In this document: in pieces, positions 25,140 through 33,597 of the stretch | How positions within the stretch are numbered: the stretch's first letter is position 1 | Layout of the letters: the number at the start of each line of letters is the position of its first letter | DNA from: an uncultured Acetatifactor sp. | GTDB taxonomy: Bacteria; Bacillota; Clostridia; Lachnospirales; Lachnospiraceae | Direction of reading: 5' to 3' | Length of the DNA stretch: 64,000 bases | Assembly (NCBI GenBank): GCA_934433135.1 | Contig: CAKRZO010000006.1 | Location: 1-64,000, forward strand | Made by a program: the position numbers and the translations under genes | Notes under the pieces: generated by a model | Told to the model about the DNA's origin: nothing | Databases searched by the model: none | Seen by the model: only the letters and a program-made list of their open reading frames with translations

Positions 25140-25156
25140 AACTTTATAAGGTTATC

Positions 25157-25227
25157 TAAAAAAAGCACAGAGCCGATGCTTTGCAGATGAACACTCACCT
25201 GTTCTGCATCAGCTCTGTGTTTTTTAC
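25157..25227 (-). terminator. Terminator of the creatininase operon
   Basis: CACAGAGC (25166-25173) pairs with GCTCTGTG (25212-25219), extended inward by GATGC/GCATC. The minus strand ends in a run of A-complement (TTTTTTT). It is 47 bases past the creatininase stop. Confidence 0.75.
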
Positions 25228-25273
25228 GATAATTTTCATCGTGTACGATGTCTTCTATCGTGTACGATGCCTT

Positions 25274-26008
25274 CTATCGTATAGTTTCCTCCAGATATTC
25301 CAGAGAAAGTCTTACCATTTCATCTCCCAGTTCCTTGTTGGCCTCTTTGGCACTTTCCGTAAACCAGTGATGAATTTCTTCCAGTCTCTCCAGTTTGACT
25401 GCCTCCGGATACAGGGACATTAAGATCGAAGTCTCGTACTTTCCGGCATGATCATATCCGGTTGCATTCTGCACCTTGCTGCTCATGGTCGGAATGACTT
25501 TGATCCAGGAGAACGGATTGTCCTCTCCCTCCAGTTGATCATAGTAGGAGCTGTAATTTTCACTGCCCCACCAGCCTCTTCCTAAAGTCTGTTCCATATA
25601 TTGCATAGTTGCTCTCTTTGCAGCCTTTAAATAAGATAATGTCATAGGCATCAGGCTTTCCTGCTCAAACTGATGGTGAATTACCACATAAATATTCTTA
25701 AGACCGGAACAAAGCATGCTCATAAAAATATAGTATAAATAATTTTCAAAAGCATTCTCTTCCACATGAACCGTACCGCTTTTTTCATCCGCTACCGCAT
25801 AGCTGGACGGGCTGTAGCTGACAGGCGGCGCAATCATGATTTCCTTTCTTTCGGCAAGCTTCTCAATCAGTCCCTGCGCTACCAGGGTATCACAGCCATA
25901 GGCACAGTGCGGACCGTGGTACTCCACTGTTCCTCCGGCAATCACTACCGGAATATGATTCTTTTTTACATAATCCAGTTCCCGTGGAAAACTCATATCA
26001 AGATACAT
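25274..26008 (-). CDS. Creatininase-family amidohydrolase
   Basis: A 244-residue metal-dependent amidohydrolase. The family signature is clear: GGTVEYHGPHCAYGCDTLVAQ supplies Glu, His and Asp ligands, and VVIHHQFEQESLMP carries further residues. Known members act on creatinine, formamidopyrimidines or sugar-derived formamides; the substrate here is not known. AGGAGG precedes the ATG. It is the last gene of a three-gene set with a creatinase-like M24 protein and an ASRT-like protein, which favours a small amidine or cyclic-amide catabolic role. Confidence 0.9.
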   Translation of the reverse strand: MYLDMSFPRELDYVKKNHIPVVIAGGTVEYHGPHCAYGCDTLVAQGLIEKLAERKEIMIAPPVSYSPSSYAVADEKSGTVHVEENAFENYLYYIFMSMLCSGLKNIYVVIHHQFEQESLMPMTLSYLKAAKRATMQYMEQTLGRGWWGSENYSSYYDQLEGEDNPFSWIKVIPTMSSKVQNATGYDHAGKYETSILMSLYPEAVKLERLEEIHHWFTESAKEANKELGDEMVRLSLEYLEETIR

Positions 26009-26064
26009 CCTTTTTCCTCCTGTAATACACTTTTATACACCAATTTGTTTACCTTGCGCTGTCT

Positions 26065-26436
26065 TTACTCGGAATACCCCAGCGTTGTATAATAAGCCAG
26101 GTTACACTGTCTGTTATCCAGTCTTCCGTACTGCAGAACGATGTTGCAGTTGCTTTCGATTTTCATGGCATACTGTGTATCGAAAGGGACTTCAAAGCCG
26201 CACATATCCTGCAAATTATTCATGCGGAAACATCTTACTCTGCCGGCCTTTACTTCCCATGTAATATCATGATAACATTCTTTATCCGTAAAGTACAGAG
26301 TAACCCGAATCTGTGCATCGTTTCTGCTGTCATTTACCACAATCACCGACTCATGTCCCTTTAAAACCCCTTCTCCTTCTCTGGGCAGTTCGCAGTCGGG
26401 AATCAGCCATATTTTTTTTCCAACTCCATCAGACAT
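26065..26436 (-). CDS. ASRT-type (sensory rhodopsin transducer family) protein
   Basis: A 123-residue soluble beta-rich protein. The segments KKIWLIPDCELP, GHESVIVVNDSRNDAQIRVTLYF, CFRMNNL and YGRLDNRQ match the family named after the Anabaena sensory rhodopsin transducer. Most members occur in bacteria with no rhodopsin and are thought to bind small, often carbohydrate-like, molecules. The ATG at 26436 overlaps the M24 stop (8 bases); a TTG nine bases earlier is closer to AAAGGAA and is an alternative. Sandwiched between M24 and creatininase genes, it may be a ligand-handling accessory. Confidence 0.78.
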   Translation of the reverse strand: MSDGVGKKIWLIPDCELPREGEGVLKGHESVIVVNDSRNDAQIRVTLYFTDKECYHDITWEVKAGRVRCFRMNNLQDMCGFEVPFDTQYAMKIESNCNIVLQYGRLDNRQCNLAYYTTLGYSE

Positions 26437-27604
26437 CGATTTCAATAATTCCTTTCTTCAGATAATCCGTCATGGACAGACAGCCGTCTTTGGTAACCAC
26501 AATTCCTTTTTCCCATCTTGCGCCGAAGGTCGGTCCAGAAATAAAGGTATCTACCTGGAATGTCATATTCTCCTGCAAAGGATAATCGCTTGTCGTCTCC
26601 ATCCAGGGAGCCTCTACTTCGATCATACCGGTTCCGTGACAGGGTCCGTATACAAAGTTATTCTTCATTCCGTTTTCTTCATACAGTTTGTAGAAGTCTT
26701 TTGCGATATCGCTTGCAATGACTCCGGCTTTGATTCTGTCAACCGTCCAGTTATGTGCTTTCAGGCAGAACTCTACAATCCTTCTGCGTTCTCCTTCTAG
26801 CTTGCCCATAACGACCGGAAGTCCGATGGACGGAGAATAGCCGTCGATTTTAGCAGACAGGTTCAGCTGCACAATGTCGCCCTTTTCAATGGTTCTGTAG
26901 CGGGAGCGGCTGATCGCATGACGTGTGGAAGCCTCACTGAATACGTACATGGGAAGTCCTTCATACTCGGCTCCGTTTTCATAAATCACTTTTTCGGCAA
27001 TTCCCACCATCTGCAGTTCCGTTACGCCCGGCTTTAAGTTACGGATTACTTCATCGGTTGCAATTTCGATAATCCGGAAGCCTTCCCTGATGCAGGCCAA
27101 CTCATTGGCACTTTTGATTTGACGCAGCGATACCATGATATCATTGCATTTTGAGATTTCCGCTTTGGGATAGCTCTCCTTTAATCCCTCATAAATCGGC
27201 AGCGTACACTCCACATAGCTTCCCAGACCGATCTTAATATTTTCACCGGTTACACCGATCGCTTTGAAAACATCCGTAAATTTATCACAATGCAGCTCCG
27301 GATAAGAAGGATCAGCCGATTCTCTGAATTCCTTCAATACAAACACTTTATCCAGTTTTCCGAAATCCTTTGCAAAAATGGCAGACTCCGGTCCCACCAT
27401 CAGGGCAGCATCTCCGGAAGCGGAAATTGCCACGCCTGCCCGCTCAAACAAGGGCCAGAATCCGCTGAAATACCGCGCATTGGCATAGTCGGACTCCGTA
27501 CTTGCCACCACCATGACATCCAGGCCTCTTTCCTGTATCAGTCTGGCTGCCTTTGCAATTCTTTCTCTGTACTCACTGTCTGGTATACATACTCTTCCTG
27601 CCAT
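26429..27604 (-). CDS. Creatinase-like M24 (pita-bread fold) hydrolase
   Basis: A 391-residue M24-family protein with an N-terminal creatinase domain and C-terminal pita-bread catalytic domain. The active His is in PCHGTGMIEVEAP. Metal-ligand positions of aminopeptidases are altered: VQLNLSAKIDGYSPS has Asn for the first Asp and lacks the second. A later Glu is replaced in FQVDTFISGP, although RWEKGIVV keeps one Glu. Loss of ligands is a known trait of metal-free creatinase, so a C-N hydrolase acting on a creatine-like compound is plausible. First gene of the operon, with AAAGGAG upstream. Confidence 0.85.
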   Translation of the reverse strand: MAGRVCIPDSEYRERIAKAARLIQERGLDVMVVASTESDYANARYFSGFWPLFERAGVAISASGDAALMVGPESAIFAKDFGKLDKVFVLKEFRESADPSYPELHCDKFTDVFKAIGVTGENIKIGLGSYVECTLPIYEGLKESYPKAEISKCNDIMVSLRQIKSANELACIREGFRIIEIATDEVIRNLKPGVTELQMVGIAEKVIYENGAEYEGLPMYVFSEASTRHAISRSRYRTIEKGDIVQLNLSAKIDGYSPSIGLPVVMGKLEGERRRIVEFCLKAHNWTVDRIKAGVIASDIAKDFYKLYEENGMKNNFVYGPCHGTGMIEVEAPWMETTSDYPLQENMTFQVDTFISGPTFGARWEKGIVVTKDGCLSMTDYLKKGIIEIDV

Positions 27605-27846
27605 AAATCCAACTCCTTTTTCTTTTTTACTTTTAACGATTCCGACAGACCATTCGTAACTTACTTTGGTCTATACGATTACAGCATAGCATGCCGGCCC
27701 TTTTTTGTCTTTGGAAAACCGTAAGCTTATTTTGCACAATCGTAAATATATTTAATTTTACACTATTGACAGGGAGTTTTTTGTATGCTAAAAAAGAAGT
27801 AATAATATTGCTTCAGCGAAACAACAAATTGCAAGGCGCCTGCAGA

Positions 27847-28749
27847 ATGGAGATTATTGTGAAAAATCGCACGGAAACGGAGTTTAAACTTAATACATTC
27901 CGGAAAGACTTAAGCGTATCCCGTATCGCCAATATTCACTATTTCGAATTTACACAGGAATACCATACCTTCCGGGACAGGCATCCTTTTCGGGAACTGG
28001 TCTATACAGACAGCGGCTCCATTCAGGTTTCGGCAGAAGGTTACAGCGGTCTGTTAAAAGAAAACCAGCTGATCATTCACAAAGCCAATGAAGTTCATTC
28101 TTTAAGCTGTCCTTGCGGAATCGCCCCGAACGTAATTATCATCGGCTTCGAATGCACCTGTCCCGCACTGGATCCGTTTTCGGAAAATCCCTGCTTTCTT
28201 ACACAGGAACAGCAGGCGCTTTTAGCGGATATTATCCGGGAAGGCCGCAATGTTTTTCTGCCTCCTTACGATGTTCCGAATCTGAAAGATATGAAAAAAA
28301 GACCGGATTTTCTTTTCGGTGCAGATCAGATGATCCAGCTAAAATTAGAGACCCTTTTTATCAGCCTGATCCGGAGCCGGCAGAATACGAATGAAAAAGT
28401 TCCTATGGGCATTCAGAATCCCACCATGGTGCAAATCGGCAGTTATATCGAGAACCATTTCCGGGAAGAAATTACGCTCCGGGATCTATGCTTTCTCTTC
28501 GGTCTGAACAAAACCACCTTCTGCGCAGCCTTTAAAGAAGCTTACGGTGAGACCGCTGTTACCCATATCAATAAACGGCGGATCAAAGAAGCCAAACGGC
28601 TGATGCGCAGCGGAAGCTGCAATCTGACGCAGATTGCAAACGAATCCGGTTTTTCCTCCATACACTATTTCAGCCGTACGTTTCACCGGTATGAAGGCAA
28701 GTCCCCTTCAGAATACATCCGCACCGTCAAAGCCAGACTGATGATGTAA
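27847..28749 (+). CDS. AraC-family transcriptional regulator (cupin sensor)
   Basis: A 300-residue regulator. The N-terminal 160 residues form a cupin-type sensor (HPFRELVYTDSGSIQVSAEG, LLKENQLIIHKANEVHS). The C-terminal 100 residues hold two helix-turn-helix motifs (ITLRDLCFLFGLNKTTFCAAF and LTQIANESGFSSIHYFSRTF). It is divergent from the M24 operon, across a 242-bp gap, so it probably senses that operon's substrate. The ATG at 27847 has a weak AAGGCG site; upstream in-frame starts would add a non-homologous tail. TTGACA with TAAAAA 17 bases later (about 27767) is a candidate promoter. Confidence 0.88.
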   Translation: MEIIVKNRTETEFKLNTFRKDLSVSRIANIHYFEFTQEYHTFRDRHPFRELVYTDSGSIQVSAEGYSGLLKENQLIIHKANEVHSLSCPCGIAPNVIIIGFECTCPALDPFSENPCFLTQEQQALLADIIREGRNVFLPPYDVPNLKDMKKRPDFLFGADQMIQLKLETLFISLIRSRQNTNEKVPMGIQNPTMVQIGSYIENHFREEITLRDLCFLFGLNKTTFCAAFKEAYGETAVTHINKRRIKEAKRLMRSGSCNLTQIANESGFSSIHYFSRTFHRYEGKSPSEYIRTVKARLMM

Positions 28750-28779
28750 TCCGGTCACCATCTCCGCCCTGCTGCCTTT

Positions 28780-29598
28780 TTAGTCTTGTTCTTCACGCCA
28801 CTTAAGCGGTGTGACCCCGGTTTTTTGCTTAAAAAGACGGCAAAAATAGGCCTGATCCGTAATTCCGGTTTTTTCCGCCACTTCACGTATAGACAGTTCT
28901 TTCTCTTTCAGCAGATTCTTAGCTCTGTTGATCCGAGATGTTGTAATGAATTCCGCAATGGTACAGTTAAATACGGTCCGGAAGCTTTGATAAAGAATAT
29001 TTTTCGATACGCCGAATACTTTGCACAAAGTTTGCAATGACAAATCCCGTTCCAGGCTTTGGGCAATATACTCGGCAGCTGCCTCTGCCAGCTCCTCCGG
29101 TTCCATCCGGATCATATCCTCATTAAGAATGGAAAGTACAAGCATACCGGCCATTCTTGCCGCACTTTCCAGCTGTGCCGGGCTGTAACGGGTTAATTTT
29201 TCGTATTTTTCCCGAAACACCGCAGCATCCGCACCGGCAGGCAAAAGGAGTGAGAGTTCTTCATATGAAATTTCCCCTCGTGCCTGTCCCAGAATCACAT
29301 ATCCGATAATCATTTCTCCCCTCAGAATCGGCAGAGCAATATCCGGCAACCCCATATGGCATACTCCTACCTGTGCTTTTCTGCTCCGCCGGCATTCTTC
29401 CAGCAAAGCAAGATCCGACTTTCTGCATCCCTCACAATTATCATATGCCTGAATCAGAGTACAAAAACTCCCCTGGGGATCTATGGACTCGGTAATTATT
29501 CCAAATGCGGTATCCCTTATGGAGACCTTTAATCCGGTCACATTATAGAAATCGCTTATCACATTCTGCAGTTTATCTACGTCATACTTAATACCCAT
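28780..29598 (-). CDS. AraC-family regulator with PocR sensory domain
   Basis: 272 residues. The N-terminal 165 residues match the PocR ligand-binding domain: KLQNVISDFYNVTGLKVSIRD, then a cysteine-rich CEGCRKSDLALLEECRRSRKAQVGVCHMGLPDIALPI-type region. The C-terminal AraC domain has LQTLCKVFGVSKNILYQSF and IREVAEKTGITDQAYFCRLF. PocR domains sense small hydrocarbons such as propanediol in characterised cases. The target here is unknown; convergence with the preceding AraC gene makes the creatininase operon one candidate. Confidence 0.87.
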   Translation of the reverse strand: MGIKYDVDKLQNVISDFYNVTGLKVSIRDTAFGIITESIDPQGSFCTLIQAYDNCEGCRKSDLALLEECRRSRKAQVGVCHMGLPDIALPILRGEMIIGYVILGQARGEISYEELSLLLPAGADAAVFREKYEKLTRYSPAQLESAARMAGMLVLSILNEDMIRMEPEELAEAAAEYIAQSLERDLSLQTLCKVFGVSKNILYQSFRTVFNCTIAEFITTSRINRAKNLLKEKELSIREVAEKTGITDQAYFCRLFKQKTGVTPLKWREEQD

Positions 29599-29706
29599 AA
29601 ATTGTTTTGTCTCCTGTGTTGCACTCGTCCTTCTTTATTTACGGAAAATGCCTCTCTCATTATAACAAAAGTTAAGGGATTTTGCACCTGTCAGTACGAT
29701 TGTTTA

Positions 29707-29773
29707 TTGCGTAAATCAGGCAAGTTGTGCTATAATAGATCCGGCGCAGATTGTAATCGTTTTGCGCCGGATC
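29707..29773 (+). promoter_or_regulatory. Promoter and immediate 5' hairpin
   Basis: TTGCGT (29707-29712), 18-base spacer, TATAAT (29731-29736). A perfect 11-bp stem, GATCCGGCGCA and TGCGCCGGATC (29738-29748, 29763-29773), starts two bases after the -10. It could be an operator over the transcription start or an RNA hairpin at the 5' end. No U tract follows, so it is not a terminator. Confidence 0.6.
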
Positions 29774-29797
29774 ATATGATTACAGGAGGAACCGCGC

Positions 29798-30274
29798 ATG
29801 TCTACAGGAATGATTGTCTTTTTATGTATATTAGGGGTACTGATTGTCGGTATTGTTGTTTTATACTTTCTTGGAAAAAAGGCGCAGAAAAAGCAGCAGG
29901 AACAGCAGGCTCTATTGGAAGCCAACAAACAGACTGTCTCCATGCTGATCATTGACAAAAAAAGAATGAAAATGAAAGATTCCGGCCTTCCGCAGGTCGT
30001 GATCAACCAGACACCGAAAATGCTTCGCTCTTCAAAGCTTCCGATTATCAAAGCCAAGATCGGTCCGCAGATCATGTCCTTAATCTGCGATGAAAAGATT
30101 TTTGCATCCGTTCCGGTGAAAAAAGAAGTAAAAGCCGTTGTCAGCGGCATTTACGTGTTGGGTGTAAAAGGACTTCACGGAAAAATCGAAAAAGCACCTG
30201 CCAAGAAAAAAGGGGTCTTTCGCCGCATGGTGGAAAAAGCGCAGGAAAAAGCGGGAGCTACACCGGTCAAATAG
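29798..30274 (+). CDS. Small membrane-anchored protein of unknown function
   Basis: 158 residues, not recognised. Residues 5-27 form one membrane helix (MIVFLCILGVLIVGIVVLYF). A Lys/Gln-rich stretch follows, then a soluble part (SMLIIDKKRMKMKDSGLPQ, TPKMLRSSKLPIIKAKIGPQ) and a Lys-rich tail. AGGAGG lies 8 bases upstream of the ATG and a good promoter and hairpin precede it, so expression is credible. The basic soluble domain could face the cytoplasm. The segment from residue 45 to 125 looks folded and beta-rich by composition, but I cannot assign a family. Confidence 0.75.
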   Translation: MSTGMIVFLCILGVLIVGIVVLYFLGKKAQKKQQEQQALLEANKQTVSMLIIDKKRMKMKDSGLPQVVINQTPKMLRSSKLPIIKAKIGPQIMSLICDEKIFASVPVKKEVKAVVSGIYVLGVKGLHGKIEKAPAKKKGVFRRMVEKAQEKAGATPVK

Positions 30275-30297
30275 GAACTGTTGAGGCGCTCCGTCCG

Positions 30298-30339
30298 CAA
30301 AAAAGCACTCGGAATTATTTTTCCGCAGTGCTTTTTTCT
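30298..30339. terminator. Bidirectional terminator
   Basis: AAAAAAGCACT (30299-30309) pairs with AGTGCTTTTTT (30327-30337), with T runs on both strands. It serves the small membrane protein gene on the plus strand and overlaps the 3' end of the DUF1934 gene on the minus strand. Confidence 0.75.
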
Positions 30340-30767
30340 TTTGCCTGAACTTCAATTGTGATCCTGCAGTCGGCAACATGCTCATAATTTATTTCCAGTT
30401 CATATTCCACATCCGCATGAATGTGTGATGCTTCTTCCGTAAACTTTACTCTTTTCGCTTCGATCCCTACCAGAATCTCCCCGAAAGGAGTGGAATAGCC
30501 GCTTATATTTTTCTTTTTTTCTTCAAAGATCATGTGTACATTCACAAATCCCTTTTTGGTCACTTCCAGATAACCATCCCGGAATTTGATCCTGGTCTGC
30601 GTTATTTCTTCATTGTCTTCGCAGGGTTCTTCATAAATAATATAATGACTGCCGTTGCGATAAAAATATTCTGCGGCCATAACCGTTTCAATTGTTTCCT
30701 CTTCCATTCCCTCTCTCCCGAAAGAGAACTGAAGTCCTTTTATCGTAAGTAAAACTTCTTTCGTCAT
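30315..30767 (-). CDS. DUF1934 (lipocalin-like beta-barrel) protein
   Basis: A 150-residue protein matching DUF1934, a small beta-barrel family (YwiB-like) common in Bacillota. Visible blocks are LTIKGLQF near the N terminus, ITQTRIKFRDGYLEVTKKG and GEILVGIEAKRV, alternating strands ending in YELEINYEHVADCRITI. No catalytic residue is established for the family. The start at 30767 has GGAG close upstream; 20 earlier in-frame codons look non-homologous. It follows murI by 16 bases and is the last gene of the ispE-murI cluster. Confidence 0.8.
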   Translation of the reverse strand: MTKEVLLTIKGLQFSFGREGMEEETIETVMAAEYFYRNGSHYIIYEEPCEDNEEITQTRIKFRDGYLEVTKKGFVNVHMIFEEKKKNISGYSTPFGEILVGIEAKRVKFTEEASHIHADVEYELEINYEHVADCRITIEVQAKEKSTAEK

Positions 30768-30783
30768 ACTACTCCATTTCCAC

Positions 30784-31623
30784 CTAATATTCCTCAATAT
30801 GTACTGTCCTGGCAGAATAAATTCCATAGGGAATAATCATATCTGCAAACTTCCGGAACTGTTCCGCCGCATCGCTTACAAAAAAGCGATACCGATCCGG
30901 ATTTAACGCCTGCGGATCCGGGTTTAAAAGATCTTCTCTTTTCAGCAGCCTTTTTAACTGCACTGCCGTTTCATAAGCCGGATCCACCAGTTTTACTTCT
31001 TCTCCTACAATCCGGGCAAGCGCCGAACGGATCAGCGGATAGTGTGTGCAGCCCATGATTAAGGTGTCAATCCCTTTTTCCATAAGACACGCCAGGTACC
31101 GTCCCGCGATTTCATCGGTTACAGGGTCATCCCAAAGCCCTTCCTCTACCAGAGGAACGAACAGCGGGCAGGCCTTTCCGTATACGGAAATATCCGGTCG
31201 GATTTGATGAATATATTTTTCATACACCCCGCTCCCAATCGTTGCTGCCGTGGCAATGACACCTACTTTTCCGTTTTGCGTCGTCTGTGCCGCCATTTTT
31301 GCTCCGGGCTTTACCACACCGATTATGGGAATGTCGATTTCCTTTTCCAGCTCATCCAACGCATAAGCACTGGCGGTATTGCATGCCACCACAATCGTTT
31401 TTACATGATGGGTCTTAAGAAAAGAGACAATCTGCCTGGAGAAACGCGTTACCGTTTCCTTGGACTTATTTCCGTAAGGGACTCTTGCCGTATCTCCGAA
31501 ATAGATAATGGATTCCCCCGGAATCTGCTTCATAATTTCTCTCGCAACAGTCAGACCTCCCACACCGGAATCAAAGACTCCTATGGGGGCCTGCCTGTTG
31601 CTTTTTGCTTTATATTGCTCCAT
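30784..31623 (-). CDS. murI: Glutamate racemase
   Basis: Converts L- to D-glutamate for peptidoglycan precursors, in the cytosol. 279 residues. The two catalytic cysteines are visible in VACNTASA and GCTHYPLI. The N-terminal PIGVFDSGVGGLTVAREI and the YFGDTARVPYG segment are family hallmarks. AGGAG precedes the ATG. It lies in a minus-strand run with ispE, a GntR regulator, an 89-residue secreted protein and DUF1934, with short gaps suggesting one transcript. Confidence 0.96.
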   Translation of the reverse strand: MEQYKAKSNRQAPIGVFDSGVGGLTVAREIMKQIPGESIIYFGDTARVPYGNKSKETVTRFSRQIVSFLKTHHVKTIVVACNTASAYALDELEKEIDIPIIGVVKPGAKMAAQTTQNGKVGVIATAATIGSGVYEKYIHQIRPDISVYGKACPLFVPLVEEGLWDDPVTDEIAGRYLACLMEKGIDTLIMGCTHYPLIRSALARIVGEEVKLVDPAYETAVQLKRLLKREDLLNPDPQALNPDRYRFFVSDAAEQFRKFADMIIPYGIYSARTVHIEEY

Positions 31624-31651
31624 AGGCTTTGCTCCTGTAAACCAATCGGTC

Positions 31652-31921
31652 TTATTTCTTATCCTGCAAATAAATCCATAATTGCGAAATATCTTTCCAC
31701 AATCCGCTTTTAAAGCGCACTTTTCCGGAACCGGCTTTTAAAATCTGTTCATAGGTTTCATCATCAAAATCCCATCCCCGTGCATCTTCCTGTTCCAGAA
31801 CCGTTCCGTCCTCCGAAACAATGCGGTAAACATCTTTTGTCATAGCCAACTGCGGGAACAGAACGCCCCACCAGCCGAAGGCAAGACAAAAAACGAGAAA
31901 AAACTGCTTTGTTCTTTTCAC
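31652..31921 (-). CDS. Small secreted or membrane-anchored protein, unknown
   Basis: 89 residues, starting with GTG and preceded by AAGGGAG. Residues 5-26 are a hydrophobic signal-type segment (FFLVFCLAFGWWGVLFPQLA). The short outside part is acidic then mixed (YRIVSEDGTVLEQEDARGWDF) and ends KDISQLWIYLQDKK. No family recognised. It is 28 bases upstream of murI and 70 bases downstream of gntR, so it is likely translated as part of that operon. A cell-envelope role is a guess from the neighbourhood only. Confidence 0.65.
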   Translation of the reverse strand: MKRTKQFFLVFCLAFGWWGVLFPQLAMTKDVYRIVSEDGTVLEQEDARGWDFDDETYEQILKAGSGKVRFKSGLWKDISQLWIYLQDKK

Positions 31922-31991
31922 CTGTATACTCCCTTCTAAAAGCGCATTTTTCTGCAGCCTTTTATGGAAGTATTACCGCTTTTACGAATTA

Positions 31992-32669
31992 TTATACGTT
32001 CTCACTGCGGATTCTGTCTATAATGGCTTTCTCCTGATTATCAATATGGATTCTGGAAGCTGCCGATGCTTTTTCCTTATCTCTTTCACGAATGCTTTCC
32101 AGAATGGCTTTGTGCTCACAGATCAGCTGCTCGTGTCTGCTTATCTCTTTGATGTATTCAAAACGGTAGCGGTACATCTGCTCCGACAGATTATTCAACA
32201 TCTGAATCAGGCGCTGATTGCGGGTAGCCTGGGCAATGATATCATGAAATTCCACATCCGCCTGGGCAACTTTTCTGACATCCTTTGTCGCCACTGCCTT
32301 TTCAAAATTGCTGCAGGCTTCTCCAAGCTGCTTTAATTCCTCTTCACTGATTCTTTCACAGGCCAGTTCTACACACAGAATATCCAGCGCTCTTCGGATT
32401 TCCAGCACATCATTCATGCTCTTTTCCGTAATTCGGGCGACTTCCGCTCCCCTTCTGGGAATCATCGTCACCAAGCCTTCCAATTCAAGTTTGCGCATGG
32501 CTTCCCTGATCGGCGTTCTGCTGACACCGAGACGGTTCGCCAGATGAATTTCCATCAGGCGTTCTCCGGGCTTTAGGCTTTCTGTCAGAATCGCCTGGCG
32601 AAGCGTGTTAAAAACCACATCCCTTAAGGGAAGAAATTCATCCATCTTTACCTGCAAATCATCCTGCAT
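31992..32669 (-). CDS. GntR-family transcriptional regulator (FadR/FCD subfamily)
   Basis: 225 residues. The N-terminal winged helix has the segment GERLMEIHLANRLGVSRTPIREAM with LELEGLVTMIPRRGAEVARI. The C-terminal FCD all-helical ligand domain contains ADVEFHDIIAQATRNQRL with metal-type histidines. FCD regulators typically sense small organic acids. It lies 49 bases downstream of ispE in the same direction, an unusual partner. GTATAC-containing sequence in the ispE upstream palindrome resembles typical GntR/FCD sites, so autoregulation of this cluster is possible. Confidence 0.9.
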   Translation of the reverse strand: MQDDLQVKMDEFLPLRDVVFNTLRQAILTESLKPGERLMEIHLANRLGVSRTPIREAMRKLELEGLVTMIPRRGAEVARITEKSMNDVLEIRRALDILCVELACERISEEELKQLGEACSNFEKAVATKDVRKVAQADVEFHDIIAQATRNQRLIQMLNNLSEQMYRYRFEYIKEISRHEQLICEHKAILESIRERDKEKASAASRIHIDNQEKAIIDRIRSENV

Positions 32670-32718
32670 GTTTACCTCTTTTCCTGTTCTATCTTCCGGT
32701 TTCTTTTAATTGTTCCTT

Positions 32719-33576
32719 TTAATTAAAAGTTGTCAGAAACACTTTTGTGTCCGGGTGATTCCGCTTCATAACCCGGAATGCTTCTTCTGCAGAAGTCCTG
32801 TTTACAAAAATTCCGAATACGGTAGGGCCGCTGCCGCTCATCAGACTCCCCAATGCTCCGAGCCTGCACATTTCTTCTTTCAAAACGGCAATGACCGGAT
32901 ACTTCCGGATCGTGACATCCTCCAATACATTTCCGAGGCGGTCTATCACACCCTGAAGACTTTCCTCCCGGATCGCCTCCTCCATTCCGTCAATGTCCGG
33001 ATGTTTCGCAATGCCCAGTTTGTCCAGCTCTCCATAGACATAGCCGGTAGGAACGATAATATCCGGTGTGGCAATCAAAACATAACAGTCGGGCGCCGGA
33101 TCCAGGCAGGAAAGTTTCTCTCCGATTCCTTCCGCAAGCGCAGTTCCGCCCAGTACACAATACGGGACATCCGCACCCAGCTTTTCTCCTAATAAAAGCA
33201 ATTCTTTCAAAGTACAATCCAGATCGAACATTCGGTTAATCGCCTTTAATACCGCAGCCGCATCCGTGCTTCCGCCGGCCATCCCTGCCGCAATGGGAAT
33301 ATTTTTCCTAAGCCGGATGGCGATCCCTGCAGGAAGGCGGTAAGTCTCCAACATAAGCTTTGCTGCCCTATATACCAGATTTGACTCATCCGCAGGCAAA
33401 ACATCATCCACAATCGAAAGCTCAATCCCCTGCGGAATCTTCCGAAGTTCCAGTTCATCATACAGACCGACCGTCTGCATAATCATTTTAACTTCATGAT
33501 AACCGTTTTCCAGTTTTCCAATCACATCAAGACCAAGATTTATTTTCGCAAAAGCTTTTATCTGATAGTGATCCAT
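32719..33576 (-). CDS. ispE: 4-diphosphocytidyl-2-C-methyl-D-erythritol kinase
   Basis: GHMP kinase of the MEP isoprenoid pathway, acting in the cytosol. About 285 residues, the normal size. The opening AKINLGLDVIGKLENGYHEV has the conserved Lys. The ATP-binding glycine motif is PIAAGMAGGSTDAAA. A third motif is LMSGSGPTVFGIF. The start at 33576 is chosen for homology to the family opening; an ORF extension upstream runs into the palindrome at 33598-33648. GGAAGGA immediately precedes the ATG, closer than usual. Confidence 0.95.
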   Translation of the reverse strand: MDHYQIKAFAKINLGLDVIGKLENGYHEVKMIMQTVGLYDELELRKIPQGIELSIVDDVLPADESNLVYRAAKLMLETYRLPAGIAIRLRKNIPIAAGMAGGSTDAAAVLKAINRMFDLDCTLKELLLLGEKLGADVPYCVLGGTALAEGIGEKLSCLDPAPDCYVLIATPDIIVPTGYVYGELDKLGIAKHPDIDGMEEAIREESLQGVIDRLGNVLEDVTIRKYPVIAVLKEEMCRLGALGSLMSGSGPTVFGIFVNRTSAEEAFRVMKRNHPDTKVFLTTFN

Positions 33577-33597
33577 TCCTTCCGGTTCCTTTCCAAA

